From: Caulochytrium protostelioides
Lineage: Eukaryota > Chytridiomycota > Caulochytriomycetes > Caulochytriales > Caulochytriaceae
DNA length: 64,000 nt
Reading direction: 5' to 3'
Assembly: GCA_003615045.1 (NCBI GenBank)
Contig: ML014161.1
Coordinates: 1 to 64,000 of the forward strand
In this document: positions 31,621 through 41,204 of the stretch, one piece after another
Position numbering within the stretch: the stretch's first letter is position 1
Layout: every line of letters begins with the position of its first letter
Made by a program: the position numbers and the translations under genes
Notes under the pieces: generated by a model
What the model was told of the DNA's origin: nothing
Databases searched by the model: none
The model's input: the letters and a program-made list of their open reading frames with translations, nothing else

Positions 31621-33237
31621 GGCCGCGGCAGGGACGACGCCGGTGCCGGTGCCGGTGCCGATCTGAGTGCCGGTCTCAGTGCCGGGATCGGTCTCAGTGC
31701 CGGGATCGGTCTCAGTACCGGGATCGGCGGTCGCCACGTCGGTCGAAGGAACACGACGAGCGTCGGCGTGGGTCCTCGGCGCACTGAGCCTTCGAGAAAA
31801 CAAAGGATGACGGGGCCCCCGTCGCGTCGCGTCGGACACGGGTCGTACAGAGCATCAACAAAAAATAAGAGAGATCGGCAAGGCTAAGCCGCAAAGCACC
31901 AAAAATAGGGAAGGAGGAGGTCACGATGGGACGGGTCGGCGGAGAAGGGGTCATCTGGATCCTGGGGAGCCTAAGGCGAACTGCTGCGTAACCAAGATAT
32001 GGACGGGGTTCGCCTCGGCAGAATCGCTGTTCCATGAACAAACGGATCCCTGGGACCGGCTCGCGGCCCGTATAAACGGATGCGCTCCTGCAGCGCTCTC
32101 GGGTCGCGCGGGCGTCCACGCGGCTTAGCTCGAGCCGTCCCCGGCCACCGCAGCGCCCGGACCGTCCGTCGATGCTGTCAAAGAGCCTCGGCAGCCGATC
32201 CGTGGCGGCGACGGCCGAAGGCGCCAGAGGCCGTCGTGGGAAAGCCGACGGGGGCCAGAGGCCGACGGATGGGCGCCGAGGCCGAGACGTTCGTGGCATC
32301 GCCGCGTCCGGCGCTGGGCTCGTTCTGTCGCCGCCGCGGCCGCCGCCGTCGCCGCCGCGGCCGCCGCCGTCGCCGCGAGCGCCGCGCAGTGTCATGCCGG
32401 CGATGGGCGCCGGAGGCCGCCGCGTCGGCAGCGACGCCTTTCTGCTGGCGCATCGGAGGATCGCCCGGCGCCGTTCCCGCGGTCTCGCGGCGCCCAGGCG
32501 CCGGCCGGCCGCCGTCGTTGCGCAGCGCCGGCGTTCGCAACGCCCACGGCCAGGAGATGTGGGCGCAGGAGGCCCGCGCCGTGGTCGGCGCGTCGGCCCG
32601 CGGGGTCGGCCGCGGGTCCGGCCGATCGGTGCGCGGCCACGGAGCCCCCGCCACGGCGGCGCGAGGCACGCGCGGGCCTCGACCTCGCTGGTGCGCCATC
32701 GCTCCCGACGGCCGCAGCCAAGGACGGCGCCATTTTTGTTGTGCGATCAGAGGGATGGAGCATGAAATGCATGCAACGACAGGATCATATTTTTTTTTCT
32801 ATCGGGAACGCCATTATCGCCGGGGATCAGCACGCACGTCATCGATGTGCTTCACCGGCCTCACATGCGGTCACGCGATCGAAAGGGGAAGGGCCGTGGT
32901 CCTGTCGTCGTCGTCGTCATCATCCCGCCTCGGTTCGCCATTTCTCCGACCAGCGCGTATACCAACGTTGGGTGACACGTGAGGATGGACCCATGGCCCC
33001 GGTCGCAGAACCAACAAAAAAAAACACACACCTAGGCAGAGAGCGGAAAAAGGGAGGAGGCCACCGTCGCACGACCCATCACCGCCTCAGCCAGCGGAGA
33101 GCGCCGCGTCATGATGCGAACGCAGCATCGCGACAGGGAAAGGACACGACGGCCAATGTCGGCGCCATCTCGCCCTGGCCCGTCACTCAGGAACAGTGAA
33201 CAATGAAGACAGAATGCAGGATACAGAAAACGCGAGA
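31621..33237. other. Intergenic region between the Mid2-like and nucleoporin genes
   Basis: Holds the promoter side of the minus-strand Mid2-like gene and the 3' region of the nucleoporin gene. Two runs of (gccgtcgccgccgcg) near 32330-32380 and short A- or T-runs at 32788-32796 and 33015-33023 are visible. The direct repeat cggtctcagtgccgggat near 31670-31720 translates to PGTETD only in the unused upstream extension of the Mid2-like frame. Confidence 0.5.
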
Positions 33238-36200
33238 TCACGCGTCCGGCGCCACAACGAGGGCGGCGCCAGCAGGCGGCGCGGAGGCCGACGTCGTCTC
33301 CAGCATCGACTGCGCCACATGGATGGCCTTGACCGCCTGCACCAGCAACCGCTGCTGCTGGTCGAGGGCGGCGCGGACGCGCTGCATCTGGCGGGAGTTC
33401 ATGGGGTTGGGCAAGCGGGCCGCGCGCGCGACATCCATGCGCGCGGCCGCGGCGGCCGCCGACGGCGCCATCAGGCTTCCCGCCGCTTCCCGCCGCCGCT
33501 GCCGCGCCCGCCACGCCGCGAGCTGCGCGTGCAGCGGCTGCTCAGCCAGCGCCGCCAGCGCCGCCGCCGACAGCGGCGCTGCCGCCGTGCTGCCTTCGGC
33601 CGCGTCGTCCGCATCGCCGCGCGACGCCGCCTCGCCATCGTCGTCGGCATGATCAGCATCGTCCGCCGTGTGGCCGTGGCCGCCGTCGTTGGGCGCTTCG
33701 ACGATGGCCCCGCGGACACTGAGGCCGCGGGCGGCGGCGGCATCGGCGGCGGCGTCGAGGTCGCGGCGGAGCCCGAGGCGCCGGCGGGCGGCGTCCGTGG
33801 CGCGCGCCATGCGCCGCACGTCCGCAAAGAAAGCGAGCTCGGCGCTCGTGAGCGCGCGCGCGACGCCGCTGTCGGCCACGAGCTGCTGCACGGTGTCCGC
33901 GAGGCAGCGCAGGTGGTGCCCGCGGTCACGGAGCTGCTGGACGCGGGTCTCGTGGGCGGCGGCCGCGGCGGCGCACGCGTCGACGGCGCGCGTCAGGGCC
34001 GCGACGGCGTCCTGCTGCGCCGCGAGCTCGGCCGTCTGCATGCCCGCGCGCTGGACGAGCGCGGCGCGGGCCTGCGTCAAGGCCGCGAGGTGGGACCGCG
34101 CACGCGCAGCGCACGCGCCGAGCGCCTGCACGCCGCTGTCGGTCGCCCACGCCGGGAACACGGCGCCGCGCGTCGCCGCGTCCGTCTCGTCTGCCAGCCG
34201 GTGGGTCACGACCGTGGCCTCCGGCGGGATTTGGAACGGCGCCGTGATCTTGCGCACATAGGGGGCTTTCGCGAGGCGGGCTCGGGCGGGCGCCGACGGC
34301 GTCGCGGACGTGGGGGCGGCGGCCGTGGCCGAAGCCGCTGCCGAGGCTGGGCCGTCGGCGCCGTCGGTGCCGCCAGTGCTGGGCGGGGACAGCAGCGCGG
34401 CATACGCATCAAACGCCGGCTCGGGCACGTCGAGCACGCGGCCGTAGAGCTGGTGCGTCGACGTGAGCGCCAGGTACACGGCGCCGAATCGGATGTTGTG
34501 GACGAGGGCCAAGCCCTCCAGACGGACGGGCGGGCGTGGCGGGGTTGCCGCGCGCAGCGTCACGTCGGCGGAGGAAGGGCGCGAGGATGATGCCAGCAGC
34601 GGCGTCGCCTGCGGGATGAACGGCCGCGTGTCCAACAGGTAGTGCACATAGGAGCCCTGCATCGGGGTCGCGTTGGCCGCGAGCTGCTGGTTCCGCCGGA
34701 TGAGAATGCCCGCGGGCGCCGCTTGGATGTAAAAGAGACCGGCCGCGTTGCGCGCATAGAAGCACGACGGGTCCGCAGGGTCCACATCAAGCCACGTCGA
34801 CAGGAAGCGGCGTGGCGACGGCACGGACGTCGCGGGGGCCGGGAACGTCGAGCTGGGCTTAAGGTCAAACTTTAGCTTACTCGTGGTCGATGACGCGTCG
34901 TCGTCGGCGGCGGCGGCGGCAGCAGCGTCAACATCCAGATCAAGGATCTCAAGCAGCGTGAACTGCGGCGAGTGCCACAGATCCTGCGGTGGCCGCGCCA
35001 CCACAGAAACAGTTCCGTCCTCCTCGTCGCTCGATCCGTCCTCAACGTCGTCGTTGTCCTCACCATCGTCCTCGTCCTCCAAGACTTCACGCCACTGGCC
35101 AACCACAGGCGTCACGAGCCCGAACAAGAGCCGCATGCCACTGGCGAGCGCCAAGCCGGTGCCAAGCCCGGCAGCGCGGTTGGACGGCGCGCCGGCGAGT
35201 TGGACGGCCGTCAGGCCGGTCGCGACGATGTCCTCGTCCATATCCATGACGGGCAGCATCCGCAGCGGGCCTTGGGCCCGCGGCACGAGCGTGCGCATCG
35301 GGGGCACGCTCGCCGAGGCCGCGCCGCTGCCGGCGACGCCGCTGGGCGCCGGATGCTCAAAAGCGCAGACGACCGTCGCGCCAAGCGCGTGCATCTCCTC
35401 GTCGTCGGCCGCGGCATCGCCGTCGGCGGCGCCGCCGTCCGGCGCGAGGAGCTGGGCGGCGAACTGGTCGGCCGAGAGCTGCGCCACATCGAGCTGGGCC
35501 GCGAGCCCGGCAATGAAGGCGTGCTGCCAGCGGGTCTGACGGGAGCGGCCCGGGGCCTGGGCGTGGCGTCGCGCGCGCGCCCGGGCCGCGCGGGCCGCGC
35601 GGGCGTGCTGACGGTGCCGCAGGCGCGTCGCAACGCCGTCTTCTTCATCGTCGTCGTCGTGATCCGCCAGCGTGGCGGCGGCCTCCAGGTCCGAGTCGTC
35701 GGCGGCGACGCCGTTCCTACCGGTGGCGGCCGCCGTCTGGGCGCGGCCGTCGCGCGGCGCGAGCGTGTCCAACAGCGCGAGCTGGTGCCGCATGGCAGCC
35801 ACGCGCGCCATCGTGCAGAGACCCTGCCGCGGCGCAAAGGGGCTGAGGGCCCAGAGGTCGCCGTTGCGGCAAGCGACGTACAGCGTCAACGGCTCCCAGC
35901 CGGCGCCCATGCCGAAGGTCATGGCCACGGCGCGGCGGTCGTCCATCAAGCCCATGTGGCGTCGGGCATGGCCGGGCGCCGGCGCAGGCATCGTCGGAGC
36001 CGTGGACGCCGACGCCGACGCCTTGACGGGACTCATGACGGTGCGTGGCATGCCGAAGCCGCGGGCCGCACTCGGCGTTCGCGGGGCAGGACGGGCGGGC
36101 GTACCATGCGCCGTTGCGACGCTGCCGGCGCCGCCAACCGTGACGGGGCCGTATGCCCCGGGCGGGGCCGGCAGCGGGTCCTCAAAAAGATCCACGTCCA

Positions 36201-36594
36201 GAACCGGCACGTCGACGTCGTTGCCAATGTCGAAAAGGCGGACGCGACCCGCTTCGGTGAGGACCGTGATATGGGAGGCGGAGAGCGGGTGCCACGCCAT
36301 GTGCACGAGGCGGCTGCCGCCGCCGAGGTCGACGGCGGGACTGCTGCTGCCGAGCAGAAAGTCGTGGCAGGCGAAGCGCGTCGCGACGTCGGCCGTGCTG
36401 GCGGCCAGTCCGTACCGGACGCGCGGCGGCACGAGCACCGTCACGACGTGCGCGTCACCGCGAACCGCCAGCAGCTTGCCAGATGCATCGAAGGCGATCT
36501 GCTGGATCGGAAACGACACGTGCTTGAGATCGAGCGTCGTGTACGGCACGAGGGGCGGCGCCGCGTCGTTGGCATCGGCACCGGCGCCGTCGGT

Positions 36595-36633
<39 letters not shown>

Positions 36634-36849
36634 GGCGCCTTGCATCGCAGGGCGCAGCGGCATCACGCGAATCTCGCTGCCACGAGCGATAAAGAGCTCA
36701 TCGCCGCGTGTCGCCATCAGCTGTGTCGGATGGGCGCTAGCCGCCGTGACGGCGGGCAGGGCCGCGACGGCCGAATCGCCGGACTGGGGCGTGGCCGGGT
36801 CTGGCTGGACAATGGGATGGCGCCGGAGGCGCCGAAGGCGGCCTTCCAA
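33238..36849 (-). CDS. Nucleoporin of the Nup82/Nup88 family
   Basis: Component of the cytoplasmic face of the nuclear pore, where this family anchors the mRNA-export platform. The frame reads 1203 residues. An N-terminal region of ~850 residues fits a beta-propeller with family-like strands: VHMAWHPLSASHITVLTEAG near 200, LYVACRNGDLWALSPF near 320 and FLSTWLDVDPADPSCFY near 690. A long alpha-helical, Arg/Ala-rich C-terminus (~900-1185) is suited to coiled-coil assembly. Acidic inserts (EDEDDGEDNDD near 600) and a DADADA run (gtcggc repeat at 36598-36630) are present. The start is unresolved: the frame opens with TTG at 36849, upstream codons reach a stop without an ATG, and the first in-frame ATG is at 36717. 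Because residues before that ATG (LRRHPIVQ) look like the family N-terminus, a short upstream exon or near-cognate start is likely. Confidence 0.75.
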
Positions 36850-37527
36850 CGCATGGGTCCATGCTGAAGGAGGAGGAGGAGGCGACGGCCGGATGAAAGA
36901 AACCAGACGGTGGGGTGAGTGTCATGGATCGTCGACGCGAGCCCACCTAGACGGGATGGGTCGATCGCGGCCTTTCGATGTCAGCCATCGAGCGAGCCGA
37001 CGAAACTTACGGTCAGCGGGTGGCAGCGATGCCGCGGCCGCGCGGCCCTCGGCACCCACCGTCGTGACGGCCATGGCGCGGCCTCAGCGGCAATTGAACA
37101 GGATCGAGCCGGATCGCGCAGGGGCTCACTGTCGTATGCGCCAGCGGCGTTGTCGCGCGGCCTCCGCTGCAAGCGGCCCAGGAGCCGGCGGGGGCCGATG
37201 CGCCGTGCGAGAGCCGTCGTCAAAGGCGACACCGGTCGGCGGCGGCGGCGGCGGCGGCGGGAGGTCGCCCGCGGGGGTTGTGACGCGGAGGACACGCGGG
37301 CGACGGTCGAGCGGCGACTGTTGTTTCCGGCGTCGTGATGGCGCTGCAGCGCTCGCTGCCAAACGGCGGTGCGGCGGTGGCGACGCCGGCGACGACGACG
37401 CGGTTCGAGGCGGCGGCGAGGTCGACGGGGTCGACGCGGCGGCGGCAGGCAGCACGCGCAGGCGGCACCAGCCAAAGAGATCGATGAACGCGCGGATTCA
37501 GCGCGGTGGAACGATTGCAGCGCGTGA

Positions 37528-37572
37528 GGTCGGGTCGGGTCGGGTCGGGTCGGGTCGGGTCGGGTCGGGTCG
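37528..37572. repeat. (GGGTC)9 pentanucleotide array
   Basis: Nine nearly perfect ggtcg/gggtc units in a row lie about 680-720 bp upstream of the nucleoporin frame. G-runs of three, spaced by two bases, make G-quadruplex formation on the + strand possible. Confidence 0.95.
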
Positions 37573-37734
37573 CGATGGCGCCGAGAGCGGAGGATCCGAG
37601 GCGATCGGCGGCTCACGACGGCGGCGCGTGCACGGCGCGTGCACGGCGCGCCTCTCCTCGGTGGCGGAGGCGGAGCCTAGGCAAGCGGGCCCACACGTGT
37701 ACAAGGCACGACGGCCGAGCGCGGGCATCCACGG

Positions 37735-37759
37735 CACGTGGCCACGTGGTCGCCACGTG
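37735..37759. promoter_or_regulatory. Cluster of three CACGTG E-boxes
   Basis: CACGTG occurs at 37735-37740, 37743-37748 and 37754-37759, two of them embedded in ccacgtgg. Three palindromic hexamers within 25 bp exceed what scattered occurrences elsewhere in the window suggest. They lie about 900 bp upstream of the nucleoporin frame and 550 bp downstream of the bHLH gene. Confidence 0.4.
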
Positions 37760-38312
37760 GTGGTGGTGGACCGCGGCGCCGCCGCCGCTCGCGGGGAATG
37801 CGTGGGCAGCGACTCGACGCGGGAGGGACGGCGCAACGCGGCGCGACCGTGGCGGGCGGCGGGTGAGCGCCGCGCGCGGCGGCTCCAACGGCCGTGGCGC
37901 AAGCCCCCGCGGCGTCGGCCCCAGCGGACCCTCTCTCGAAGGTCGAAGCCTGCGCACGACGCCCCCGCCCTCCGTCCGCCAACGCATCCGAAACCAGAAC
38001 AGCAGATGGCAGGAAACATGTCGGAGACGGCATCCGGAGACGATATCAGACGATGCATCAAGCTATCGCCGGGCCGCTGCGGGTCCCCTGAGCGATGCGT
38101 GGGTCCGAAGCGGAGAGGCCGCTCCAGGGAGCTTGCGGGCCTCTTGGTCGACCAGCACCGGTGACGGGCAACAGCGCCACCGGGGCCGTCGCGAGCGCCA
38201 GACCCCTCGTGCCAGACCCCGGGTGGAACCGCGTCTCAGAGGCTCAATCCTCGATCGCCGTCCGTGCGTGGAAAGGGTGGATTAGTGAATTAAGAGGACA
38301 AAGAGAGAGGCT

Positions 38313-41204
38313 CTAATTGGGGCCGGGCGAGGGCCGCGCCGCGAGCGCGGCCGCCGGTCCCGGCTCGGAGTACATGTGGCGCGTCGGCGGCGTGGTCGGC
38401 GCCGCCGCCGCCGCCGGCCCACCACCCCCACCCATCGGGGCCGAGACGGACGGCGAGGGCGCCGGCGCATCGACGGGCGCCGACGCGGCCGCAGCGCCGC
38501 CGTCGGAGGACGACGTCGGCGGCGCGACTTGCGGCGGCGGCGCGGACGTCGACGACGACGCGAGCGACGACGCCGAGGCCGACGGCGCCATCCTGTCAGC
38601 GCTGCCCGCGGCAGACGGGGGCTGCGACGGGGGCGTCGCACTCGACGGCGCGGCGCCTGCGGCCGGCGTGTTCGGGTGGCCGTTCACGTGGGTGAGCGGC
38701 GGCGGCGGGTGCGGCGGCGAGGACTGCGACGAGGCGGGCGGCGGCGGCGGCCGCGGCGCCACGTGGTAGCCCCCGCTCGGCGGGCCCATGTGGCCCGGGT
38801 GCGGCGGCGGCGGACCATGCGGCGGTAGCGGGCCATGCGGCGGCGGCGGTCCGTGCGCGTGGAGGGGAGGCGGACCATGGCTGGGGCCATAGCTTGACGC
38901 CGAGGGGCTGCCGCTGTGGTGGTGCATCACACCACCGTTCATCGACTGCGGCGGCGGCGGGCCGTTCGTAGGCGGCGGCGGCGGCGGCGGCGGCGGGTGC
39001 GGCGGAGGACCACCGCGCCAGTCATAGGCGCTGCGGGGACTGCCCTGGACGGGAGGGCCACCGTGGTAGCCTGGGACGACGGCGCCCGGCGGCGGCGGTG
39101 GCGGCGGGTAGCCCATGTGGGGCGGAACGGGCATGGGCGGGGGTACCATGGGGTGCGGCACGTAGCCGCCCGGAGCGCCGTTCATGGGCACGCCCATCGG
39201 CGGCCCGCCCGGCCCGAGACTGGACGCCTGCTGGCGGTAGCGCTGCAGCATGTCGTGCAAGTAGCGGTTCTCGTGGTGGATGCGCTTCACGTGCTCGATC
39301 CCCTTGGCGAGGACTTCCCACTTGCTGACGCGGTGGGTCATAAACGTGCCAGGCGGCAAGAGTTCGCGGAGCTCGTCAAACATCAGTTTCAGGTCAAAGC
39401 GGCGTTTGCGCTCCGCAAGCTTGTGCGACACGCGGAGTTCAGGCGTGCGCGCATACGGCTGGATGATTGGCGGGGTGTTGCCGCCGTTGCCGTCGCCCAT
39501 CTGGGACGACATGCTGGGGTCGAAGCCGTGCGGGCCCGCGCTCGCGCCGCGGGAGGAGCCGTCGGCGCCGACGCCGTCGTCGGCGCCGCCAGGTCCGTAG
39601 CTCATACTCGACGGCCGCGTCGAGTTCCCGCCACCGTGCATCTTGCGCGCGCCCGGGTGGCGGCGCACGCGCCGCGAGTCGCCGGAGCCCTCATCCGAGG
39701 AGTCCTCCGAGTCCACTTCCGACGTCGTATTGCTCGCGACGCCGCTGCCGCCGCCGCCCTGCAAGCGCGGGCCGTTGTACGGCGAGCGTGACGAGCGGTG
39801 CGCCTGCGACGCCTGCGAGCCACCGAGGTGGCCCATAGGTGGGAGGTACATCGAGGACACACCCGGGTAGCCGTCGCCGTGCGGGTGGCCATAGGACATG
39901 GGCGCCGCGCCGTAGCCGGCGTACGGCACCATCTTGTGCGGGTCGTGCGGGCCTGGAGGCGGACCATAGCCGCGCGGCGAGTGTGGACCCGGCGGCATGG
40001 AGCCGCGCGGCACACCGTAGTCCCCAGGCGGGCCGCCATCATACCGGCCGCCATAGCCGCCGTGTGGCAGCGGTGGCGGCGGTGGGGGACCGCCCGGACG
40101 TGGACGCTTCGGGTCCTGCGCGCCCTGCGGGTAGAGATCCGAGGAGGAACCGCTCATGCCAAGCGAGTCCATACTGCGATGTGGGCCGCCGGGACCCGAC
40201 GCGTATGGATGCGACGTCGACGACGACGACGACGGCGTCTGCTGCTGCGGTTGCGAGAGCCCCTGTCCGTGATGCGGGTGTCCGCCATGCGTCGCGTGAT
40301 GCGGCGGCGGCGGGCCGTGGGGGTGATGCGGCGGGTGATGCGGCGGTTGGGACTGGGAGGTGGGCGGCGGCTGTTGCGGGCCGCCGTTGCCGCTGCCACT
40401 GCCGTTGCTGCTCCCAGCGTCGTGCTCTGCCTTGATGGCGTACGGCGGCGGCGGCGGCGCGTAGTCCGGCGTCTTGCGCTTGCCGTTTGTGTTGGCGTGG
40501 TCGGCGAGCGTCGACGAAATCGGCGAGGGCCCACTGCCGCGGGGTGGTGGGTAGCCCGGCTGGGCGGCCATGTAGCGGGGATTCCCAAAGTTTTCGTACT
40601 GAGGCTGCGGCTGGGACAACACGGGTGGCGGCGGAGCGCTGCCGTGCGGGCCAGCCGTGTACGGCTGCGAGTGGGGAATCATCATCGCGGCTTTCGCGCC
40701 ATTCGGCGGCGCCGACGCGTAGTATCCGGCGGGCGGGCCGCCACTCACCGACGGTGGCGGCGGGGGTCCATTCGGATGCGCGTGCGGCGGGCCGCTGACG
40801 GCAGCGGACATGGACATGGACGCGCCGCCCGCGCCGCTGCCGGCGGCGCCACCACCCATGGGGTAGCCGGCGGCCGCGGCCGTTGCGTTCGCATTCGAAG
40901 CGCTGTTCGCGCTGCCGCCGGGCGCGCCGCTTGAGGGCCGGCTCACGGGGCCCGTGCCGGGTGCGGGGTGTCCCCCCATGCCGGGATACACCATTGGTCG
41001 GAGTGTGGTCGGAGTTTGCTGGGCCGGAGGGGCCATGGTCATGGCGGGAGCGGCAGCCGTGGAGGGCGGCGGCGGGGTGGGTGCAGGCGAGTGAAAGCCG
41101 GTGATCAAGACCGGATCACGTCGGTCCAGGTACGTGTGCGCGGCAGCAGGCGACGTGAGTGAAGGCCGTGGCATGTATGCTTCAGCGAGCCGGTCCGTCG
41201 TCAT
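38313..41204 (-). CDS. bHLH transcription factor with long Pro/Gly/His-rich flanks, 963 aa
   Basis: The ATG at 41204 (MTTDRLAEAY) is chosen; the frame upstream opens with TTG. One basic helix-loop-helix domain at ~588-650 contains RVSHKLAERKRR followed by helix 1 (FDELRELLPPGT), a short loop and helix 2 (SKWEVLAKGIEHVKRI), running on into a leucine-bearing helix (NRYLHDMLQRY). The H-E-R-R pattern of the basic region (H, E and two final Arg) defines class B proteins that bind CACGTG. The rest is intrinsically disordered, with PPPPP, GGPPP, Ser-rich and PHH repeats and an acidic segment before the domain (SEVDSEDSSDEGSGDS). Two CACGTG sites lie upstream of the gene (41602-41607, 41746-41751), so autoregulation is possible but unproven. 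The target pathway is unknown. Confidence 0.88.
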   Translation of the reverse strand: MTTDRLAEAYMPRPSLTSPAAAHTYLDRRDPVLITGFHSPAPTPPPPSTAAAPAMTMAPPAQQTPTTLRPMVYPGMGGHPAPGTGPVSRPSSGAPGGSANSASNANATAAAAGYPMGGGAAGSGAGGASMSMSAAVSGPPHAHPNGPPPPPSVSGGPPAGYYASAPPNGAKAAMMIPHSQPYTAGPHGSAPPPPVLSQPQPQYENFGNPRYMAAQPGYPPPRGSGPSPISSTLADHANTNGKRKTPDYAPPPPPYAIKAEHDAGSSNGSGSGNGGPQQPPPTSQSQPPHHPPHHPHGPPPPHHATHGGHPHHGQGLSQPQQQTPSSSSSTSHPYASGPGGPHRSMDSLGMSGSSSDLYPQGAQDPKRPRPGGPPPPPPLPHGGYGGRYDGGPPGDYGVPRGSMPPGPHSPRGYGPPPGPHDPHKMVPYAGYGAAPMSYGHPHGDGYPGVSSMYLPPMGHLGGSQASQAHRSSRSPYNGPRLQGGGGSGVASNTTSEVDSEDSSDEGSGDSRRVRRHPGARKMHGGGNSTRPSSMSYGPGGADDGVGADGSSRGASAGPHGFDPSMSSQMGDGNGGNTPPIIQPYARTPELRVSHKLAERKRRFDLKLMFDELRELLPPGTFMTHRVSKWEVLAKGIEHVKRIHHENRYLHDMLQRYRQQASSLGPGGPPMGVPMNGAPGGYVPHPMVPPPMPVPPHMGYPPPPPPPGAVVPGYHGGPPVQGSPRSAYDWRGGPPPHPPPPPPPPPTNGPPPPQSMNGGVMHHHSGSPSASSYGPSHGPPPLHAHGPPPPHGPLPPHGPPPPHPGHMGPPSGGYHVAPRPPPPPASSQSSPPHPPPPLTHVNGHPNTPAAGAAPSSATPPSQPPSAAGSADRMAPSASASSLASSSTSAPPPQVAPPTSSSDGGAAAASAPVDAPAPSPSVSAPMGGGGGPAAAAAPTTPPTRHMYSEPGPAAALAARPSPGPN

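Larger units (their letters stand above)
36850..38312. other. Intergenic region upstream of the nucleoporin gene
   Basis: Contains the nucleoporin promoter side and the 3' end of the bHLH gene. Visible features are a (GGGTC)n array and a three-site CACGTG cluster, listed separately. Large frames on both strands here are Arg-rich and look spurious. Confidence 0.5.

Noticed and set aside
37528-37572. (GGGTC)n as a telomere-like repeat
   Set aside because: It is a short internal array flanked by unique genes, and does not match the common fungal TTAGGG type.
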